From assembly GCF_003008615.1 (NCBI RefSeq), contig NZ_CP027657.1, forward strand, positions 2,108,001-2,172,000: a DNA stretch of 64,000 bases, written 5' to 3'. Shown here piece by piece: positions 1-9,152 of the stretch. Under the pieces are notes generated by a model. The model was given only the letters and a program-made list of their open reading frames with translations. It ran no database searches and had not been told where the DNA came from. This DNA comes from Pseudomonas mendocina (GTDB lineage: Bacteria > Pseudomonadota > Gammaproteobacteria > Pseudomonadales > Pseudomonadaceae). The stretch's first letter is position 1. Each line of letters starts with the position of its first letter. Made by a program: the position numbers and the translations under genes.

Positions 1-842
1 AGCGTCTCGCTGGTATCCAGGCCATGCTTGAGCGGGTTGTTGCCAGCGCTCTGCACGGTGGTCAGGGCCAGACGCAGTTCGTTCTTCAGCTCGCTGCGGG
101 TACGCAGGGCCTGCTGCAGGCTGCCGACGCTCTGCTTGAGCAGCTTGGCAGCATTCAGCGCCAGCGCTTCGCGGGCATCGTCATCGAGGTCGTCGACACG
201 CACGCCAAGGGCATCGGAGAACTTCTCCCAGAAAGTCGGCGGCAGACGCTCGGGTTCCGGGGCGACTTTCGGTTGCGGCGCAGGTGTCGGCATCACCAGC
301 TCGGGTACCAGCAGGTTTTCTTCGTCGATCTGCGCGTAGTCGCGCTGCTGCGCCTGTGCGGTACTGGGGCGCAGTACGGCGGTGAGATCGTCCACCTCGG
401 CGTACACGCGCTCCTGCTGATCCAGCGCGGTGAGCGGATCGAGGTCGAGGAAGGCATCATCCGGGATGATGCTGCCGGCGGCCTGCGGCAGGCCGATATC
501 CCCTTCAAACATGGCCGGATCCTGAACCAGCCGTGCGCGAATCTCGAAGTCGCCCAGGCAATAGACGCTGCCATGCTCGATGCGCTGCGGGCTGCCCTTG
601 GCCAGGCTGGCGCCGCTGTCCTTGAGCTGGATGCCATTGCTGCTGGTGTCGGTCAGGTAGAAGGCGCCATCGCGATAGCTGACTTCCGCATGCCGACTGG
701 AGAGGATGCGCTTGCGATCCGGAATCACCCAGTCGCACTCGTCGGCACGACCGATCACGCCGCCGGCCTGCTTGAAGGTTTTGGTGGTCAACAGACCTGG
801 CACGAACTGCTGCGCGCTGACCACATCGAATACCAGTTCCAT
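1..842 (-). CDS. tagH: Type VI secretion FHA-domain protein (TagH/Fha), 3' end outside window
   Basis: About 280 codons are present, reading minus from an ATG at 842 that begins MELVFDVVSAQQ. The gene continues past base 1, so its end is missing. Residues about 20-90 form a forkhead-associated phosphopeptide-binding domain: GVIGRADECDWVIPD, then SSRHAEVSYRDGAFYLTD and a SSNG turn. After it comes a charged, proline-containing linker and the start of a helical region. In HSI-II type systems Fha2 works with the Stk/Stp kinase-phosphatase pair, whose genes would lie beyond the left edge. Its place as the gene after clpV, sfa and the 44-residue lipoprotein matches the P. aeruginosa H2-T6SS order. 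FHA and T6SS assignment is firm; the Fha2-like subclass is inferred from synteny. Confidence 0.9.
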   Translation of the reverse strand, partial: MELVFDVVSAQQFVPGLLTTKTFKQAGGVIGRADECDWVIPDRKRILSSRHAEVSYRDGAFYLTDTSSNGIQLKDSGASLAKGSPQRIEHGSVYCLGDFEIRARLVQDPAMFEGDIGLPQAAGSIIPDDAFLDLDPLTALDQQERVYAEVDDLTAVLRPSTAQAQQRDYAQIDEENLLVPELVMPTPAPQPKVAPEPERLPPTFWEKFSDALGVRVDDLDDDAREALALNAAKLLKQSVGSLQQALRTRSELKNELRLALTTVQSAGNNPLKHGLDTSET

Positions 843-862
843 GGTGAACCTACTCCTTGCGG

Positions 863-997
863 TCAGTGGCCGCGTTTCTCGGCTTGCGGGTCGCCCAGCG
901 GGCGGTATTGGTCGTCGCTGAACTTGTAATTGCCAGTGCAGCCGGCCAGGGCGATGGCCAGGGCCAGCAGGGCGGCGGTCCGGTAGCGATGCAGCAT
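863..997 (-). CDS. Tiny T6SS-locus lipoprotein (OrfX-like, 44 aa)
   Basis: A 44-residue frame starts at ATG 997 and ends at TGA 863-865. It opens MLHRYRTAALLALAIALAGC, a short signal peptide with a lipobox LAGC (Cys20), followed by a polar tail of 24 residues ending QAEKRGH. It sits between sfa and fha, where P. aeruginosa HSI-II carries a small unnamed gene (orfX). A GGAGCGC-type ribosome site lies just upstream of the ATG. Its length hides it from ordinary ORF callers. The lipidation signal is plain in the sequence; its function is unknown. It is too short to be the TssJ lipoprotein, which should lie beyond the left edge. Confidence 0.75.
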   Translation of the reverse strand: MLHRYRTAALLALAIALAGCTGNYKFSDDQYRPLGDPQAEKRGH

Positions 998-1044
998 GGA
1001 ATGCGCTCCTTGGGTGACAGTGGGTAGAAGATGGGCAGGCATGC

Positions 1045-2574
1045 TCAGACCTCGCTCGGGCTGATCTTCAGCCGCTGCATGCGGTACAGCAGGGTGCGTC
1101 GGGGCAGACCCAGCTCGTTGGCGGCGTTGGTCTGGTTGCCGCGGTTCTTGCGCAGGCAGTCGAGCAGTAGGTTGCGTTCGAGCCGATCCATGCGCTCGCG
1201 CAGGCTCAGCGGCGCGCTATCGGTGCTCTGGGTCTGCTCCAGGTTGAAGTGCTCGGGTAGCAGCTCTCCACCCTCGCAGAGCAGCACGGCGCGCTCGACC
1301 AGGCCCTTGAGCTCGCGCACGTTGCCGGGGAAGGCATAGCCGGCCAGGTGCTCCAGCGCGGCGTCACTCCAACGGCAGGCGTCACGCTGCAGCAAGCCGC
1401 TGGCGGTACTGGCGAAGTGGCGGGCGAGCAAAAGGATGTCCTCGTCGCGCTCACGCAGCGCCGGCAGCTCGATGGGGAAATGCGACAGGCGATAGAACAG
1501 GTCTTCGCGGAAGCTCCCTTCCTCGACACGCTTGCGCAGCTCCTGGTGAGTCGCGGCGACGATGCGCACATCGACCTTGTGCGTCTCGCTGCTGCCCAGC
1601 GGGCGCACTTCGCCTTCCTGCAGCACGCGCAGCAGCTTGGCCTGCAGCGTCAACGGCATATCGCCGATCTCGTCGAGAAACAACGTGCCGCCATCGGCCG
1701 CATCGAACAGGCCCGGCTTGTCGCGGTCAGCACCGGTGAAAGCGCCCTTGCGGTAGCCGAACAGTTCGCTCTCCAGCAGGTTTTCCGGCAGTGCTGCGCA
1801 GTTCTGCACGATGAAGGCCTTGCTGCGCCGCGCACCGCAATCGTGGATGGCGCGGGCGACCAGTTCCTTGCCGGTGCCGGTCTCGCCGGTCAACAGCACG
1901 CTGACCGGGCTGTGCAGCACCTTGCCGATCAACTGATAGACGCGGCGCATGGCCTGGCTCTGGCCGAGCAAGCCGTAGCCGCTGGCGCAGGGTGTGCCAG
2001 GGGCAGGGGAGACGGTTTCGGTGCTGGTTTCACCGTCGACGGCCGGTGCGCGCAGGCGCTGCAACAGGTGCAGCTGAGCCAGGGCGAAACGACCGAGCTG
2101 GGCGAAGGAAGCGGCGAAGCCCTGTAGGATGCGCCGCTCATGACTGGCCACCAGCAGCAGGCCACGGGTATGGCCAGCTCCATCATGCAGTGGCAGGCAC
2201 AGCAGGCTGCGCCAGGCGCGCCCAGCCTCCGGCAGGCAGGCGACGCTATGCAGGCCGCCGTCGAGCTCGTCGATGCACAGCACCTGGTTCTGGCACAGGC
2301 AGTACTGCAGCAGTTGTTCGCCGTCGTAGTCACTGGGCAGGCTGGCTGCCTCACGCGGTTGCAGCAGGCCGTCGAGCCACTCGGCAGAGAGGGTCAGGCG
2401 GGTGTTGGTGTGATCCAGCAGGTATAGCTGGCCCAGGGCGCAATCGGCCAGTTCGGCGGCGGCACGCACCAGGTTGGCGAGCAGGCGCTCGCTGCTGGCA
2501 GCGCCAGCCAGCTCGGCGTAACGACCGAGCAAGGCTTCGGCGTAGCGCAGTGGTTGTGGGACTTCGGCGAACAT
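1045..2574 (-). CDS. sfa2: Sigma-54-dependent T6SS activator (Sfa-type)
   Basis: A 509-residue enhancer-binding protein. Residues about 10-175 form a GAF-like sensory region. The central AAA+ domain has Walker A GETGTGKE near residue 230 and the sigma-54 contact loop GAFTGA near 277. The C-terminus is a Fis-type helix-turn-helix ([20 protein letters not shown]). I chose ATG 2574 rather than the upstream in-frame start at 2598 because GAGGTG lies at ribosome-site distance from it and it avoids overlap with clpV. In P. aeruginosa Sfa2 sits in the same place and acts with RpoN on T6SS genes. No clear -24/-12 promoter is visible upstream of tssA here, so its targets may lie elsewhere, such as hcp/vgrG loci. 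Confidence 0.92.
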   Translation of the reverse strand: MFAEVPQPLRYAEALLGRYAELAGAASSERLLANLVRAAAELADCALGQLYLLDHTNTRLTLSAEWLDGLLQPREAASLPSDYDGEQLLQYCLCQNQVLCIDELDGGLHSVACLPEAGRAWRSLLCLPLHDGAGHTRGLLLVASHERRILQGFAASFAQLGRFALAQLHLLQRLRAPAVDGETSTETVSPAPGTPCASGYGLLGQSQAMRRVYQLIGKVLHSPVSVLLTGETGTGKELVARAIHDCGARRSKAFIVQNCAALPENLLESELFGYRKGAFTGADRDKPGLFDAADGGTLFLDEIGDMPLTLQAKLLRVLQEGEVRPLGSSETHKVDVRIVAATHQELRKRVEEGSFREDLFYRLSHFPIELPALRERDEDILLLARHFASTASGLLQRDACRWSDAALEHLAGYAFPGNVRELKGLVERAVLLCEGGELLPEHFNLEQTQSTDSAPLSLRERMDRLERNLLLDCLRKNRGNQTNAANELGLPRRTLLYRMQRLKISPSEV

Positions 2575-2584
2575 CGGCGGCACC

Positions 2585-5185
2585 TCAGGCGAACTCACAG
2601 GTCACGGTGGAATCGGCATCCAGCGTGGCATGCACGCGCTGCAGGCTTTCACCGGCAGCCATGGCATCAAGCAGGCGATCGACCACCAGCGGTTGCAGGT
2701 GCTGGTCAATCAGGTGATCGATCAAACGCGCACCGCTGTCGCCATGGGTGCAGCGTTCAGCCAGATGCTCGACCAGGCCGTCGCAATGACTAAAGGCGAG
2801 CTGGCGACGCGCCAGGCGCTCGCCGAAACGGGCCAGCTTTAGGCCGACCAGCTGGCGCAGCAGGTCGCTGTCCATGGGGTAGTAGGGCACCACGCGCATG
2901 CGCCCGAGCAGGGCCGGCTTGAAGTGCTGGGTCAGTTGCGGGCGGATGGCCAGTTCCAGATCCTCGGTGGCCGGGCGCTCGCCGCCGGCGCAGAGACTGG
3001 CGATACGCTCGCTGGCCAGGTTGCTGGTCATCAGGATCAGGGTGTTGCGGAAGTTGATCTCGCGCCCTTCACCGTCGTTGGCCACGCCCTTGTCGAAGAT
3101 CTGATAGAAGACGTTCATCACGTCCGGGTCGGCTTTTTCGACTTCGTCGAGCAGGATCACCGAGTAGGGTTTCTGCCGCACGGCCTCGGTGAGCATGCCG
3201 CCTTCGCCGTAACCGACGTAGCCAGGCGGCGCGCCGATCAGGCGGGAAACGGTGTGCTTCTCCTGGAATTCGGACATGTTGATCACGGTGAGGAAACGCT
3301 CGCCGCCATACAGCAGGTCGGCCAGTGCCAGAGCGGTCTCGGTCTTTCCGACACCGCTGGGGCCGACCAGCAGGAACACGCCCACCGGTGCATCGGGCTT
3401 GTTCAAACCAGCAGCGGTGGCGCGCATGGCCTTGTCCAGCGCCTGGATCGCCTGCTCCTGGCCGCGCACGCGCTGGCGCAGGTCGTCGGCGAAGGTGATG
3501 ACCTTGGTGTTGTGCTCACGCGCCAGCTGACTCAGCGGTACACCCGTCCAGTGGCTGATCACCTCGGCCACCAGGCGTGGGCAGACCTCGAAGCTGACCA
3601 GACGCTCGCTGGCCTGCGCAGCGGCCAACTCGGCCTGGATGGCGCGCAGTTCGGCTTCCAGCTCCTCCAGGCTCGGGCGTGGTTCGTCGCCGGCCTCTTC
3701 GTCGTTACCCAGACGCGCAGCGGCGCATTGTTTGCGCTGCTCCAGCAGGCGTTCGGCCAGGTCACGTTGCACGGCCCAGCGGGTTTCCACTTGCTCCAGC
3801 TCGGCACGGGCGGCGACCAGACGACTGTCCAGTGCGTCCAGTGCTTCACCATCGATGGCCAGGCCGGCATCCAGATCGCGGCGCATGGCTTCACCCTGGC
3901 GCTCGCCCTCGGCGATCTCGCCGCGCAGGCGCTCCAGTGCCTCAGGCGCGGCGGCCAGGCTGATACGCACGCGAGCGCAGGCGGTGTCGAGCACGTCCAC
4001 GGCCTTGTCCGGCAACTGGCGGCCGGCCAGGTAGCGCGCCGACAGTTCGGCAGCAGCAACCACCGCGTCATCGCGCAGGTAGATACCGTGGCTCTTCTCG
4101 TACACCGGCGCCAGGCCGCGCAAGATGGTCACCGCCTCGTCGACAGTAGGCTCGTGCAGTTGCACCGGCTGGAAGCGGCGGGCCAGGGCCGGATCCTTCT
4201 CGAAGTACTTCTTGTATTCGCTCCAGGTGGTGGCGGCGATGGTGCGCAGCTCGCCACGGGCCAGCGCCGGCTTGAGCAGGTTGGCGGCGTCGCCGCTGCC
4301 GGCCTGGCCACCAGCGCCGATCAGGGTATGGGCTTCGTCGATGAACAGGATGATCGGCTTGGGCGAGGCCTTCACTTCGTCGATCACGCCCTGCAGGCGG
4401 CGCTCGAACTCGCCCTTGACGCTGGCGCCGGCCTGCAGCAGGCCGAGATCCAGGCACAGCAGCTCGACGCCCTTGAGCACCTGCGGCACCTCGCCGGTGG
4501 CGATGCGCAGGGCCAGGCCCTCGACGATGGCGGTCTTGCCGACGCCAGCCTCGCCGACCACGATGGGGTTGTTCTTGCGGCGGCGGGCGAGGATATCGAT
4601 CATCTGGCGGATCGCGCCGTCACGGCACAGCACCGGGTCGAGCTTGCCGTCGCGGGCCTGCTGGGTGAAGTTGTGGGTGAAGCGCGCCAGGTTGGATTCG
4701 CCACTGGCTGCCGGCTTGCCGGCACTGCCTTGCGGCTGCTGGCTGAGGGCAAAGTCGCGCAGGCGCTCGGCGTTGAGCTTGCCCAGCAGCGCCTGGTAAC
4801 GGCTGCCGGCGTAGCGCATGGGGTTGCGCAGCAGGGCGAGGATCAGCGCAGCCTGGTCGATCTGGCTGGCGCCCAGCTCCAGGTTGGCGACCAGCAGGGC
4901 ATCCTGCAGCCATTGCACCAGCTCGGCGCTGAACACCGGGTTGCGCGACTCGCTGTGTTCGCCGCGCGGCTGCAGTGCCTGGGCCAGCTCGCCGGCATCG
5001 ATCTCGGCGTCCTGCAGGGCTCGCGCCAACAGGCTTTCCGGGCGCTCCAGCAAGCCCAGCAGCAGGTCTTCGACGAGGATCTTGTTGCCGCCGCGCACTA
5101 CACAGCGTTCGGCGGCCATTTCCAGGTCGCGCTTGCTCGCGGCGTCCAGGGCTTGAACCAGTTGTTGCAGATCGACGTTGATCAT
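2585..5185 (-). CDS. clpV: T6SS sheath-disassembly ATPase ClpV/TssH
   Basis: An 866-residue class I Clp/Hsp100 ATPase. The N-terminal double Clp repeat spans residues 1-150. The first AAA+ domain has Walker A GEAGVGKT at 211-218 and Walker B IILFIDEAHT near 280. A coiled-coil middle domain covers about 410-525. The second AAA+ domain has GPSGVGKT at 608-615. Length and the divergent N-domain fit ClpV rather than ClpB. ClpV unfolds contracted TssB/TssC sheath in the cytoplasm so that subunits are recycled. It lies 11 bases after tssG, and the next gene (sfa) begins 10 bases after its stop, so all are probably co-transcribed. Confidence 0.97.
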   Translation of the reverse strand: MINVDLQQLVQALDAASKRDLEMAAERCVVRGGNKILVEDLLLGLLERPESLLARALQDAEIDAGELAQALQPRGEHSESRNPVFSAELVQWLQDALLVANLELGASQIDQAALILALLRNPMRYAGSRYQALLGKLNAERLRDFALSQQPQGSAGKPAASGESNLARFTHNFTQQARDGKLDPVLCRDGAIRQMIDILARRRKNNPIVVGEAGVGKTAIVEGLALRIATGEVPQVLKGVELLCLDLGLLQAGASVKGEFERRLQGVIDEVKASPKPIILFIDEAHTLIGAGGQAGSGDAANLLKPALARGELRTIAATTWSEYKKYFEKDPALARRFQPVQLHEPTVDEAVTILRGLAPVYEKSHGIYLRDDAVVAAAELSARYLAGRQLPDKAVDVLDTACARVRISLAAAPEALERLRGEIAEGERQGEAMRRDLDAGLAIDGEALDALDSRLVAARAELEQVETRWAVQRDLAERLLEQRKQCAAARLGNDEEAGDEPRPSLEELEAELRAIQAELAAAQASERLVSFEVCPRLVAEVISHWTGVPLSQLAREHNTKVITFADDLRQRVRGQEQAIQALDKAMRATAAGLNKPDAPVGVFLLVGPSGVGKTETALALADLLYGGERFLTVINMSEFQEKHTVSRLIGAPPGYVGYGEGGMLTEAVRQKPYSVILLDEVEKADPDVMNVFYQIFDKGVANDGEGREINFRNTLILMTSNLASERIASLCAGGERPATEDLELAIRPQLTQHFKPALLGRMRVVPYYPMDSDLLRQLVGLKLARFGERLARRQLAFSHCDGLVEHLAERCTHGDSGARLIDHLIDQHLQPLVVDRLLDAMAAGESLQRVHATLDADSTVTCEFA

Positions 5186-5196
5186 TTCATCTGTCC

Positions 5197-6204
5197 TTAA
5201 TGAATCTTGCTGCCCAGAGTGACAAGGCCATCGGCGTTCTCACGGCCGAGCCAGGTCGTCCAGCCGAGCAGGCAGGGGTTTTCTTCGCCGATGCGCAGGT
5301 CACGGATTTCGTCCTGACGCAGTTCCAGGCGGATGTCGTAGTCCAGCGGATCGCGCAGGGTGAAGCGCACCAGCGCACAGAGCGGCTGGTAGCCCGTACC
5401 GATCGGCAGGAATTCGTGAAAGCGCGTCCAGCCCAGCTGGCGCACGTGAATACGAAACTTGCCGCCACGGTCGCGCACGCGCTCGCCGAGCACGGCGTCC
5501 TCACCGAGCAGGCTGTTGGCGAGGCCGAGGCGGTTGCGCTGCTCTTCCAGTACCGTCACCTGGCGCTCCAGGCACTGCTCAATGAACAGCTCGGCGTGCT
5601 TGAAGTAGTAACGCAGTACCGACTCGATCAGTGCCGCCGAGTGAGCGCGCAGGCTGAGCAGGCCGAGGTAGGGCAGCAGGCGCTTCCAGTTCAGCTCCTG
5701 GGCCTGGCGAATCTGCTCGCTGCCCAGGCCGATCAGGGCGAACAGGTGCGCCGAGAAGGCGTCCATGGCCCCGCTCTGGAAGCTGGCGCGGTAGCGGTAC
5801 TTCTTCCAGATCGGCAGCAACAGGCGTTGCAGGCGGTTGTTGAACAGGTCGAGGAAATCGCGGGTCGGGTTGCCGTCCTCGCTGTCGCCCAGGGCCTGTT
5901 CGCTGTAGAACGCCGGCAGTGGCGAACCTCCGCCGAACAGGCCTACCAGGTTGACGCGCATGCGCGCGCGCAGCTCGCCATGCTCCTCGAAGAACTGCAC
6001 GCGATCGATATCGCTGCCAGGAAAACCCAGGCTCGGGTTGGCCTGGAACTCCAGGTACTCGTAGAGGCGCTCCTCATCCAGATGCGGATGAGCAGCACCC
6101 AAGCGCTCCAGCACCAGCTGTACGGCCTGGAACAGGCTGTACTCGCGGATGCCTTTGCTCAATCGACTTAGAGCAGGGGCTGCTGCCCCATACGTGGCGT
6201 CCAT
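5197..6204 (-). CDS. tssG: T6SS baseplate protein TssG
   Basis: 335 residues, matching the TssG (ImpH/VasB, DUF1305) family in length and in motifs such as YEYLEFQANPSLGFPGSDID and the C-terminal region ending WLGRENADG. TssG forms wedge complexes with TssE, TssF and TssK in the baseplate. The chosen start at 6204 overlaps the 3' end of tssF by 37 bases. A later start is possible, but the N-terminal MDATYGAAAPALSRL segment looks like that of HSI-II relatives. The tight tssF-tssG overlap suggests translational coupling. Confidence 0.94.
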   Translation of the reverse strand: MDATYGAAAPALSRLSKGIREYSLFQAVQLVLERLGAAHPHLDEERLYEYLEFQANPSLGFPGSDIDRVQFFEEHGELRARMRVNLVGLFGGGSPLPAFYSEQALGDSEDGNPTRDFLDLFNNRLQRLLLPIWKKYRYRASFQSGAMDAFSAHLFALIGLGSEQIRQAQELNWKRLLPYLGLLSLRAHSAALIESVLRYYFKHAELFIEQCLERQVTVLEEQRNRLGLANSLLGEDAVLGERVRDRGGKFRIHVRQLGWTRFHEFLPIGTGYQPLCALVRFTLRDPLDYDIRLELRQDEIRDLRIGEENPCLLGWTTWLGRENADGLVTLGSKIH

Positions 6205-7958
6205 TTGTACAACTCTCCCTGTGTGCTCTGTACGTGCAGCTCGTGGTAGCTGTTAAGGCTGGCGTAGAGGGCGAAAAATTCATTGAGTACCGAGGCGAAC
6301 AGAAACAGATCGCCCTCACCCAGATAGCCTTCCGGGTTCATGGTCAGTTCGGTGCGCACCCCGCGTACCGGCAGGCCGCGGTGCAGGCGGTCGACGTGAC
6401 GGTGGCCGATGTTCTTGAGGCCGCCGAGCAGGCGCTTGCTGACGCGCTCGGCGTGCTGGTCGTAGTAGCGCGGCAGGTCGTAGGTCTCGAGGATCACCTT
6501 GAGCGCCTCGACGTTGGCCAACGACAGGTAGTTCAGCGACATGTTGGAAATCAGCTTCCACAGGAAGTCGCGGTGCAGCGGCGGCGCGTAGCATGGCGTG
6601 ACCGCGCTGATATTGCGGAAGCTGAGGAAATCTGGAGTGTCCTCGCTGGGCAGGCAGATATCGCCCAGGCGCAGCTGGCGCGGCAGATTCTGGTTGGTGC
6701 AGGTCAGCTCGATGGACAGCGTCTCATGCTGATCGAGGTTGCGCAGACCGAAACTGAGCCAGGTCTCCAGACCGTCGCCGAGCATCGAGGGTTGCTGGCG
6801 CACGCTGTAGTGCGGGCGCGCCACCGGCACGTCGAAGCTGGGGTCGTGCTCGAACGACTCGAACGGCACGTACTCTTCGTAACCCATGCCGCCCGGCTTC
6901 CAACCGGTGACGCGATCGACCGAGAACACACCGCAATGCTGCGAATCGAACTCGGCCGGCAACAGCAGGTATTGATCCTGCTTGCCATCGAGGCGGATCG
7001 GAATGGCGTCGTGCTGGAACAGGTTGACCACCGGCGTGCAGTACAGGCGCACGTTCTCCAGGGTCGGGCGGATGCGCTGCACGCCGGCCTTGTGGATATC
7101 GAAACGCAGCTCCAGGCCACGCGCCTGCTTGAGCAGGTCTTCAGGCAGGCTGTGGATGGCATCCAGACCGAGCAGGTCGACGAACAGGAATTTCTCCTGG
7201 AAGGCGAAGTATTCCTGCAGATAGCGATAGCCGCGGAAGGTGTTCAGCGGGTAGGGGATCAGCGCCTCGTCCTCGGCGAAGCCTACCGGTTGCACCTGCT
7301 CGGACTTGAGCTGCAGGGTGCCGAGCGTCTGGCCGAAGGCATCCTGCAGCGGCTTGCCGGCCTGGTCGAGCAACACCAGCTGAATGCTGCCGAGGTTGCG
7401 TAGCAGCGCCAGGTAAAGCATCTGGCCGATATAACGTTCGCCGGCCAAGTGCAGGCGCAGCTTGTTCAGGCCGATCTCACCGATGTGACCATCGGCGCTC
7501 ATGGCCAGGCGCAGGCTGAGCAGTGCACCGTCGCCCTTGACCGAGTAATCCAGGCCGTTCAACGCCAGCGGCAGTACTTCAGTGGGGAAGCAGGTGCGAA
7601 AGCGGCAGGTGACGCCCTCGATGGCCTTGGCCTCCACCGGGGTACCACGACTGACCGGCAGCGCCGGGCCGGGGCGGGTCAGCGGATCGAACTGCAGCAT
7701 GCTGAAGGCCGGCAGCGGGCGCATGTAGTTCGGCCACAGCAGGTGCATCAGCGAATGGGTCAGCTCCGGCAGCTCGTCGTCGAGCTTCTGACGCAGGCGC
7801 CCGGTGAGGAAGGCGAAACCTTCGAGCAGGCGCTCGACGTCCGGGTCGCGCCCCGCCTGGCCGAGGAACGGCGCCAGCGCCGGGCTACGCTCGGCGAAAC
7901 GCTTGCCCAGTTGGCGCAAGGCGGTGAGTTCGCTTTGGTAGTAGTGGTTGAAAGACAT
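6168..7958 (-). CDS. tssF: T6SS baseplate protein TssF
   Basis: 596 residues from the ATG at 7958, which opens MSFNHYYQSELTALR, the usual TssF (ImpG/VasA, DUF879) beginning. The frame is open 15 codons further upstream, but that stretch runs into the preceding lipoprotein gene and lacks family character. The conserved early segment ERSPALAPFLGQAGRDPDVERLLEGFAFLTGRL is visible in the sequence. TssF is the large wedge subunit that joins TssG and TssE. Its start is one base after the stop of the small lipoprotein gene, and its end overlaps tssG. Confidence 0.95.
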   Translation of the reverse strand: MSFNHYYQSELTALRQLGKRFAERSPALAPFLGQAGRDPDVERLLEGFAFLTGRLRQKLDDELPELTHSLMHLLWPNYMRPLPAFSMLQFDPLTRPGPALPVSRGTPVEAKAIEGVTCRFRTCFPTEVLPLALNGLDYSVKGDGALLSLRLAMSADGHIGEIGLNKLRLHLAGERYIGQMLYLALLRNLGSIQLVLLDQAGKPLQDAFGQTLGTLQLKSEQVQPVGFAEDEALIPYPLNTFRGYRYLQEYFAFQEKFLFVDLLGLDAIHSLPEDLLKQARGLELRFDIHKAGVQRIRPTLENVRLYCTPVVNLFQHDAIPIRLDGKQDQYLLLPAEFDSQHCGVFSVDRVTGWKPGGMGYEEYVPFESFEHDPSFDVPVARPHYSVRQQPSMLGDGLETWLSFGLRNLDQHETLSIELTCTNQNLPRQLRLGDICLPSEDTPDFLSFRNISAVTPCYAPPLHRDFLWKLISNMSLNYLSLANVEALKVILETYDLPRYYDQHAERVSKRLLGGLKNIGHRHVDRLHRGLPVRGVRTELTMNPEGYLGEGDLFLFASVLNEFFALYASLNSYHELHVQSTQGELYKWTPRMGQQPLL

Positions 7959-7959
7959 C

Positions 7960-8445
7960 TCAGCGGCTCGTCCATGTGGCTGGGTCGACACAGTCGCTGG
8001 CATTAGCCAGCAAGGCGTCGGCGCGGTGGTCGTTCCACTGCGCGGGGATCAATTCCAGGTCGCCTATCGGCGGGCTCTGGGTCGGGCAACCATTACGGGA
8101 CGTCCAGACGCAATGCCGTGGCTGGAACCCTTGCGCTTCGACCGTCATGACAACGATGCACAGCGGCGCATCTGCCAGCACAGCGAAGAGCCGCCAATCC
8201 TCGTGGGCGCCAAAGGCGAATCGACCCTGACTGTCGCTGCGCACCTGATAGCTGTGCGAAGTGTCGCTGGCGACCTCAAGAATGAGCGCCGCACCACGCA
8301 CCGGCTGACCGTTCTCTGCGGAAACCAGACGCCCACCGATGGCCGGATTGATCGGCGCCGCATGTGGTGCCAACACGCAACCCTGCAACGCAAGCACAGC
8401 GAGCAGACCGCTCCATCGAGTCGAATAGCGCAGGAGGCGATTCAT
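7960..8445 (-). CDS. Putative lipoprotein between T6SS PAAR and tssF genes
   Basis: About 161 residues from ATG 8445 (MNRLLRYSTRWSGLLAVLAL then QGC). This gives a signal peptide with lipobox LQGC. The following part has a beta-sandwich look: IGGRLVSAENGQPVRGAAL, then VRSDSQGRFAFGAH, resembling carboxypeptidase regulatory-like/transthyretin-like repeats. Several cysteines (LCIVV, RHCVW, GCPT, DCVD) may form periplasmic disulfides. It is not a recognised core T6SS component and it lacks the TssJ pattern. It lies between a PAAR gene and tssF with no room for its own promoter, so it is probably made with the machine. It could be a cargo-specific accessory or an immunity protein; the sequence does not decide. 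Confidence 0.7.
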   Translation of the reverse strand: MNRLLRYSTRWSGLLAVLALQGCVLAPHAAPINPAIGGRLVSAENGQPVRGAALILEVASDTSHSYQVRSDSQGRFAFGAHEDWRLFAVLADAPLCIVVMTVEAQGFQPRHCVWTSRNGCPTQSPPIGDLELIPAQWNDHRADALLANASDCVDPATWTSR

Positions 8446-8455
8446 CACGAGCAAC

Positions 8456-8731
8456 TCAACCGCCAATCAACACGGTGCCGGAGCCAGCCACCACGGTATT
8501 GCCATGGCTGCCCACGCTACCCACCACCGCCGCTGGCTTGCCGTTGATCAGCACGGTAGGAATCACCGCGCCAGCCATGGCGCCGCCACAGGCGGAAGGG
8601 TCGCCCATGCGGGCGGCCGGCAGGCTGTCGAACAGCACGTCGGGTGAACCGGCGGCGATCGGGTTGGTGCCGTGGCCGGGAATCGGGCAGGCAGTGGGAT
8701 CGCTCAGGCGGGCGGCGGGTTTACCGGACAT
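8456..8731 (-). CDS. PAAR-domain T6SS spike tip protein
   Basis: 91 residues from ATG 8731 (MSGKPAARLSDPTACP), with an AGGAGCG ribosome site upstream. The protein is a single PAAR domain: an N-terminal SDPTACPIPGHG metal-site segment, MGDPSACGGAMAGAV in the middle, and a glycine-rich end (GSGTVLIGG). PAAR proteins cap the VgrG trimer and can carry effectors. This one has no C-terminal toxin extension, so an effector would have to bind it separately. The start overlaps the tssE stop by 11 bases. A PAAR gene inside the core operon, with no vgrG beside it, is uncommon. Confidence 0.93.
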   Translation of the reverse strand: MSGKPAARLSDPTACPIPGHGTNPIAAGSPDVLFDSLPAARMGDPSACGGAMAGAVIPTVLINGKPAAVVGSVGSHGNTVVAGSGTVLIGG

Positions 8732-9146
8732 GTGACGCTCCTGGGTTGACGTTGACCTGACCGCTGCCATCCAGGCTCGCGGAGAAACTGACCTGACGTT
8801 TGATACCGTCCATTTCCAACATGGCGTCGATGGCGAAGGCCTGACGCAAAGGGTCATGGGTACGCGGCAGGGAAATCACCCGCACCTGGGTCAGTCGTGG
8901 TTCGTACGCTTCGATAAAGCGTTCGATGGCGATACGCGCCTGCTGCAACGAGTCGTGCAGCGACAGGCGCATATCGTTCAAATCGGGCAACCCGTAGTCG
9001 GGCAGCGTTTGCACGCTGCCCGCACGGGTGCTGAGCATCTTGGCCAGATGGGCAGCCACCGAGGCCATGGCGGCGACCTCGCGGCTCCAGCCGGCACGTT
9101 GGCCGACCTCGCCACCGAGGCGCTCGAACAGGCTGCCGTAGGCCAT
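8721..9146 (-). CDS. tssE: T6SS baseplate wedge protein TssE (gp25-like)
   Basis: 141 residues, a gp25/lysozyme-like baseplate subunit. The family pattern is visible in MAYGSLFERLGG near the start, then LAKMLSTRAGSVQTLPDYGLPDLND, and the conserved acidic segment IERFIEAYEPRLTQVRV. TssE starts sheath assembly at the baseplate. It begins six bases after tssC and overlaps the PAAR gene. The order tssB-tssC-tssE is usual. Confidence 0.95.
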   Translation of the reverse strand: MAYGSLFERLGGEVGQRAGWSREVAAMASVAAHLAKMLSTRAGSVQTLPDYGLPDLNDMRLSLHDSLQQARIAIERFIEAYEPRLTQVRVISLPRTHDPLRQAFAIDAMLEMDGIKRQVSFSASLDGSGQVNVNPGASHVR

Positions 9147-9152
9147 GCGTGC

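Noticed and set aside
2924..5200. 758-codon open frame on plus opposite clpV
   Set aside because: It is the antisense shadow of clpV in GC-rich DNA: composition is low-complexity and no family motif appears. The minus frame has full ClpV motifs.
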